A stretch of 64,000 bases of DNA from Paracyclopina nana (lineage: Eukaryota; Arthropoda; Copepoda; Cyclopoida; Cyclopettidae). Below the pieces are notes generated by a model. It did no database searches. It saw only the letters and a list, made by a program, of their open reading frames with translations, and was not told the origin of the DNA. The translations under genes were made by a program, and so were the position numbers. Numbering within the stretch: position 1 is the first letter of the stretch; every line of letters starts with the position of its first letter. Positions 59,401 to 64,000 of this stretch are shown in pieces. The stretch covers positions 930,001 through 994,000 of the forward strand of contig JAGUCH010000004.1 of assembly GCA_019096065.1 (NCBI GenBank), read 5' to 3'.

Positions 59401-60523
59401 GTTTGCCATCATTGTGAGCCATTGTTATCCATTGTTTGCCTTTGTGTGCCATTGTGTGCCATTGTGTGTCTTTGTGTGTCATTGTGTGCCGTTGTGTGGT
59501 ATTGTGTGCCGTTGTGTGCCATTGTGTGCCATTGTGTGCCATCATTGTGTGCCATTGTGTGCTTTATTTGTTAACAACAATTGATTTAGCTGTAATTGCT
59601 TGAATTTGTGCATTATCTCAGCAAAGCAAAATCAGAAAAATAATTTGAAAACATTTTTGGAAACTGAATCAAATTATTATTACTTTAGTTACATAGTGAA
59701 AGCCAAATTTTAATTCTTTGTTGTGTGCCATTGTGTGCCTTTGTGGGCCATTGTGGGCCGTTGTGTGCCATTGTGGGCCATTGTGTGCCATCATTGTGGG
59801 CCATTGTGTGCTTTATTTGTTAACAACAATTGCTTTTGCTGTAATTGCCTGAATTTTTGCATTATCTCAGCAAAGCAAAGTAAGAAAAATAATTTGTTTA
59901 CATTTTTGGAAACTGCATCAAATTATCTTTATTTTATGTTTCATAGTGAAAGCCAAATTTTAATTCCTTTTATTTTTAAAAGCAACTTTCATGTTGGCAC
60001 ACAACAAGCACACAAAGGTCGTAGCAGTAATTGCCCGAATTTTTGCATTATCTCAGCAAAGCAAAGTCAGAAAATTAATTTGTTTACATTTTTGGAAACT
60101 GCATCAAATTATCTTTATCTTTATTAAATAGTGAAAGCCATTGTGTGCTATTGTGTGCCGATATGTGCCATCATTGTGCGCAAATGTGTGCTTTTTTTGT
60201 TAACAACAATTGATCTAGCTGTAATTGCTGAAATTTTGGTATTATCTCAGCAAGGCAATGTCAGTAAATTAAATAGCTCAAATTAAGTTTTGTTAAATAA
60301 AATAAGCAAAATTGTAATTCCTTATATTTTTAAAAAAGTACTTTTATATTTGGCACACATCTAAGCTAAAAACATGCAACCACTTTCCAGCTTACTTTTA
60401 TGAATCAATTATTTTTTTTCTAAATTTGATGTTCGCCTTTTAGTAATTGTGTGCCGGTTGTGTGCCTTGTGGGTGGTGTGGGCATTGTGTGCCAATTGTG
60501 GGCATTGTGTGCCTTTTAGTAGG
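56451..60523. mobile_element. 4.07-kb TIR element built of GGCACACAATG-type repeats
   Basis: The two ends are inverted copies for about 90 bases, beginning CCTACTAAAAGGCACACAAT and continuing with GCCCACAATTGGCACAC and GGCACACAACCGGCACAC. The left half carries the short repeats mostly as GGCACACAATG, the right half mostly as CATTGTGTGCC, so the whole element is a loose palindrome centred near 59.3 kb. A ~184-bp tandem repeat fills 57945-58960. No protein-coding gene: the long frames are translations of the repeat. No clear target-site duplication; TTTCCGTC occurs close to both ends. Confidence 0.8.
57945..58960. repeat. ~184-bp tandem repeat, about six copies
   Basis: The anchor word AAAGATAATTTGATGCAG recurs at about 57965, 58149, 58333, 58518, 58699 and 58886, giving spacings of 181-187 bases. 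Each unit also contains a TGAGATAATGCCAAAATTCGG word and a GTGTGCTTGTTGTGTGCCAA word. Inverted relatives occur at 59265-59330, 59600-59700, 59850-59960 and 60040-60130. Confidence 0.85.
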
Positions 60524-60624
60524 AGCGTTTCCGTCAAACAAATTGCATCTCCCTCTAGCGGATTAGTTTCCCACGTGTTTTGAACCAGGCTATATATCAT
60601 GATCAGAGACTTGATCCTGATGTT

Positions 60625-60965
60625 ATTCAATGTCAGCTCTGTTTTGATGCTGAGTCAGTTCTAACGTGTTGCTGAGTCAGCTCTGTTGCAGTGCTAAGTC
60701 AGCGCAGTGCATCACATAAGAGCTTGAATGCCTTGCTCAGCGTCACATCAGAGCGGACTCAGCAGCTGTGATGCTGAGTCATTTCTTGTGCATTGCTGAG
60801 TCATTATTTATGCACCAATGTGAGTGAGTTATAATGTGACGCTGAGTAGGCTCTGATGTGACGCTGAGTCATTACTTATGTAAAGCTGAGTCAGTTAATA
60901 TGTGGCACTGAATCTACTATGATGTGACACTGAGTCAATTTTGATGTGACACTGAGTCAGAGGCT
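60625..60965. repeat. Degenerate CTGAGTCAGCTC satellite, right block
   Basis: Same 20-21-bp word family as 54530-55190 (GCTGAGTCAGCTCTG, TGTGACGCTGAGT, TGTGACACTGAGTCA), with a segment at about 60716-60755 in inverted orientation relative to the left block. It flanks the outer inverted repeat of the TIR element. Confidence 0.8.
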
Positions 60966-61032
60966 TCTTTTGAATTGAATGCAATACTGTGTATTTGTTC
61001 ATTAAGTAAAAAATGTAAGACCAGCTTTAAAT

Positions 61033-62398
61033 TCATTGAGCACTTGCAATCAATTGCTCAAGGGTTCTTGCACTGTATTCAACCTTTTCAGGCTTCTCAT
61101 ATCCATAATTGCTGTAGAACCCAAAAGGATTTTTGGGTCCTTTGGGCTTGGGGCTGTAGATCATTTGTTTATTGGTGTAAGGATAAGGAGGATGGAATGG
61201 ATGATGTTGGTTTTGTTGGAAAATGGCAGGAGAATTGGCAGTGATTGGTTGCTGAGTTGGTCCAGCTTGAAAGTAGTAGTTGGCCACAATGGGCAAAATG
61301 ATCAAGTTTGGACTGTTGAATGCAGCACCATTATTATACTGCAATCAATAAAGCTTAATTAGCAATCATCTATAAATTACAGATATGCTCTTTACCAAAA
61401 CTTTTTGAGGAGCAGAGTCAATTCCAGCAAAAGCAGTGGAAATGCCACCAGCTATGGCAACTCCTCCATTTCCAGCACTTGAGGATGCAATTGGTCTGCT
61501 GATAGATATTCCATTGGGACCAACTGCAGACTGAGCTGTAGGGAAAGCAATGGCGACTCCACCAGGACCAACAAACGCTTGAGCTGATGGACTCACTTGA
61601 GCTGTACCATTGGCACCAGCCACAGCTGTGGCTGATGGCCTTGAGGCTGCCACAGGTGTACCTACGGCAATCTGGAGACCACCAAGAAGATCTCCAGGAA
61701 CCAGAATTTGCTGGCTGGCAGTTTGCTCCGGAGTTTGCACCACTTCTACACTGCTACCATTTGAGGTTGTCTCATTGTCACTCGGAGAGGCTGTGACCTC
61801 ATCGTCTTCATCAGGAGAGATGACAATGAACTCATCATACTCCACAATATCCTCTGAAAAATTATATAATCAAAACCTCAACTAAACAAGCAGTTAATTA
61901 TGATTTTGATTACTTTCACTGTCAGGAATGATGTAAGGCTTTTGGACATCTGATTTCCTGGCTTGAGCTCTGTCATCAGGATAAAGTGAGCGAGGAAAAG
62001 GAGGAAGATCCAATTGGGCCTTTTCCAAGGGTAAAGTCCTGTAGCCATTTTTGCCTGATGTGTAGGTGACAGTGTGATGTTCACCCCTGGGGTCAATCCA
62101 ACTGTACACACCCTTCACCTCATTGGTTTTGCTTCTGGATTCAGCTGTGAAATGGTCTCCAGAATCAGTGCCAACCCTTGAATGGGAAAGTATTTTTATT
62201 AAAAGTTAGCAAAATATTTCCATGTGAAGCTCACAAAATGCCTCCATCAGCAGATCTAATAATAAGCTGGTGGTCAGATGCAAGATGATTATTTGGGTCC
62301 ATCAATTCCACAATACCATCATCTTCTTCATCGGAAAATGCACAGTGGGCTGTCACAGCCCAAAAAGCCATAATCCACAATAAGCATGAACTTTTCAT
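61033..62398 (-). CDS. Cuticle-type chitin-binding protein with glycine/alanine-rich repeats
   Basis: Exons 62235-62398 (signal peptide MKSSCLLWIMAFWAVTAHC, acidic stretch), 61914-62176, 61396-61853 and 61033-61338; about 395 residues. Exon 2 holds a chitin-bind-4-like motif (GDHFTAESRSKTNEVKGVYSWIDPRGEHHTVTYTSGKNGYR), typical of arthropod cuticle (RR) proteins. Exon 3 has tandem G-P-G-G-V-A-I-A-F-P-x-A-x-A repeats resembling the DUF4774 motif of insect secreted cuticle proteins. The C-terminus is Pro/Tyr/Asn-rich (YPYTNKQMIYSPKPKGPKNPFGFYSNYGY). Probably an extracellular matrix component. It is the strongest sign that the host is an arthropod. Confidence 0.88.
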
Positions 62399-63111
62399 AT
62401 CTAACATGTGATATGTTAACATCAACACTTCCCAACTTTTTGTGTGAAGAAAATCACCTGATTATCGTTTGATTTTCAGACGTGAACTGAAGTGTGCAGT
62501 AAACCGATATTCTGCTCCAGATATATTCGTGACTTCAATGTGTTTTGGTCATTGTTCACTGAGCTCACGGAGGAAAAAAGTAGGTTTTCCGAATCCGCAC
62601 TCACACACGCTCTCGTGTGTGTGTTTATAGTGTATTGACCCCTGTTTTGAATTTAAATGGGCACCCCAGTACGTACGTGGTGCTTTTTACCTGTGAGCCC
62701 ATAAAATCGGTGCCCACTGTGGCAAAGACATTTTTTCTAACTGACCTCATTTCGGGAATTATCCTCTAGATTTCTGCACTGACATGACATAAAACTTTGC
62801 AGCGGATTTTTACATGACCCTTACATTACTTCAAATTATATTTCCATGAAATGGAAAATTCTGTTGCTATGCTGGAGATCACCTGCAGCGGTTTTTAGCC
62901 CTTGGCGCCAACGTTTCATTTTTATGGTGGGCCTTGCACAAAGAAATATTGTGCTATATCTACACGCTGAGAAAAAGATATATAGCAGTACTTGTGGCTT
63001 GATTTATGTTTGAAAAACGGAAATGATGCATATGCCTTTAAGTATGAAAAATTGAAGTCTGGCTTACTTTATTGGTTAATCAATAATTGGTTCACAGCTT
63101 TTTGGGTTAAA
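62399..63111. other. Intergenic, presumed cuticle-gene promoter
   Basis: About 710 bases. It includes a CACACACG/GTGTGTGT palindromic patch at about 62603-62624. No gene recognised. Confidence 0.4.
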
Positions 63112-64000
63112 TCAATCATCATCTTCTGACAGTACATTCAATGTGGCCGAAAGTTTGCCCTTTTGCCTCTTTTGTGTGACCTTTAAAAATGCCCTGGAGG
63201 CCTCCTGAAAAATGAAAAGGAGATGAAAAAATGTTCCCATTGGAAAAATTAAAATATTACATGTGAGGCTTTGGCCATGTTGAAAATCGACTTGGCAAAG
63301 TCAGAGACAGACTCCTCTTGTTGGAGAGAAGTAGAGGTGAAACCACTAAAAGTGGCATTGTTGCCATTATTGCGTCTGCGCAAGTTGTAGCCATGGTTTT
63401 CAATTGCTCGTTGAGGCGTGGCTGATCGTGAACTGTTTTTGCTGCCTGGAGGCCTGCCCCTTCTTTTGGGGGTCGGCTTGTCAAAGCTGTCCACATTGTA
63501 GATGACAGGTGAAGTCTCTGAGAGCATATGGATAAAATTATCATCATTGTTGTTCGGTGTGGTTGTCTTGGCAGTTTCAAAGCTCAACTCGTCCTCCTCC
63601 ACAATATCAGTCAAGTCACTATCGTTGTCTTCGTCATCAGATAAACGATCTTGCCTCCACGTCGCATCTGTTTGGGTGGAATCAAAACTTGCATTGTCGT
63701 CGTCGTCGGAGAACTCATCATCCGCATCCTCACTATTTTTGGCATCCAGAACATCAGTGCTCACTGGAGCCACTCCACTTTTCATCAACTGCAAAGCCTT
63801 GCAGAGATCTGCATTTTGCTTTTGGATGTCTTGCAAAAGCTTGTAGTTGATGATGTTGTAATCCTTGAAGGTGAGAGCCACATAGGCAAGTACCATGCAG
63901 GAAAAAGCTAGTGCTACTTTTCTGGCAAGCCAGATTCTTGAATGGAGCAAGGCTTGCGGAGTTTTGTCTTCATTGCCATACACTTCAAAAGGATCTGGAT
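63112..64000 (-). CDS. Membrane protein with acidic region and AT-hook-like motif, 5' partial
   Basis: The frame is open at the right window edge. Exons seen: 63261 to >64000 and 63112-63204 (phase-0 GT-AG join; ends VLSEDDD). Order: one hydrophobic segment (ALAFSCMVLAYVALTF), a helical stretch, a long acidic Ser/Asp region (EFSDDDDNASFD, DEDNDSDLTDIVEEDE), then an AT-hook-like core (PKRRGRPPGSKN) and a basic tail (YNLRRRN). A membrane anchor with a DNA-binding-type motif suggests the inner nuclear membrane or a chromatin tether, but this is inference; I do not recognise the family. Confidence 0.6.

Overview
The window is nuclear DNA of an arthropod, most likely a crustacean or another small-genome pancrustacean. 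Nearly every gene is a conserved eukaryotic gene with short GT-AG introns (typically 50-70 bp). A cuticle-type chitin-binding protein lies near the right edge, secreted C-type lectin/TSP1 proteins lie at the left edge, and GC content is moderate to low. Species cannot be determined from the sequence. No rRNA, tRNA or CRISPR locus was found.

Layout. (1) 0-10.7 kb, minus strand: two tandem paralogues with signal peptide, FN2-like domain, C-type lectin domain and TSP1-like repeats. The left one appears joined to an array of nine near-identical 458-bp units, each holding two TSP1 exons and their introns. (2) 11.0-17.4 kb: a block unlike its surroundings, with a nine-exon minus-strand gene and two plus-strand acidic ORFs, none recognised. 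Both strands, exons and introns alike, are peppered with a short motif around RAGCGTGAA, and a perfect hairpin lies near one end. This is the best candidate for an undescribed element. (3) 20.4-45.9 kb: a dense housekeeping cluster: SWT1-like PIN endonuclease, TFIIH p52, a catalytically substituted serine protease homologue, a voltage-sensing phosphatase, syntaxin 5, Rab escort protein, TIM50, a UBR1/2-type E3 ligase, MPDU1, PIG-T, a TMEM141-like protein and GTPBP6/HflX. (4) 46.5-47.8 kb: a long foldback element. (5) 48.6-54.1 kb: hnRNP K, a Lys/Ser-rich nuclear-type protein, a secreted Asn-rich protein, prefoldin 1, TMEM60 and an F-box protein. (6) 54.5-61 kb: nested repeats, with a 4-kb TIR-bounded element made of GGCACACAATG-type repeats, flanked on both sides by a CTGAGTCAGCTC satellite. 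(7) 61.0-64 kb: a cuticle protein, and a partial gene for a membrane protein with an AT-hook-like motif.

Functional links are mostly general: MPDU1 and PIG-T both serve ER glycan/GPI-anchor assembly, syntaxin 5 and Rab escort protein both serve vesicle traffic, and TIM50 serves mitochondria. Two same-strand pairs (TMEM141-like/GTPBP6, 6 bp apart; F-box/TMEM60, 11 bp apart) are close enough to suggest dicistronic or operon-like transcription. Exon limits were placed by hand from reading frame, splice consensus and family knowledge; they were not computed.
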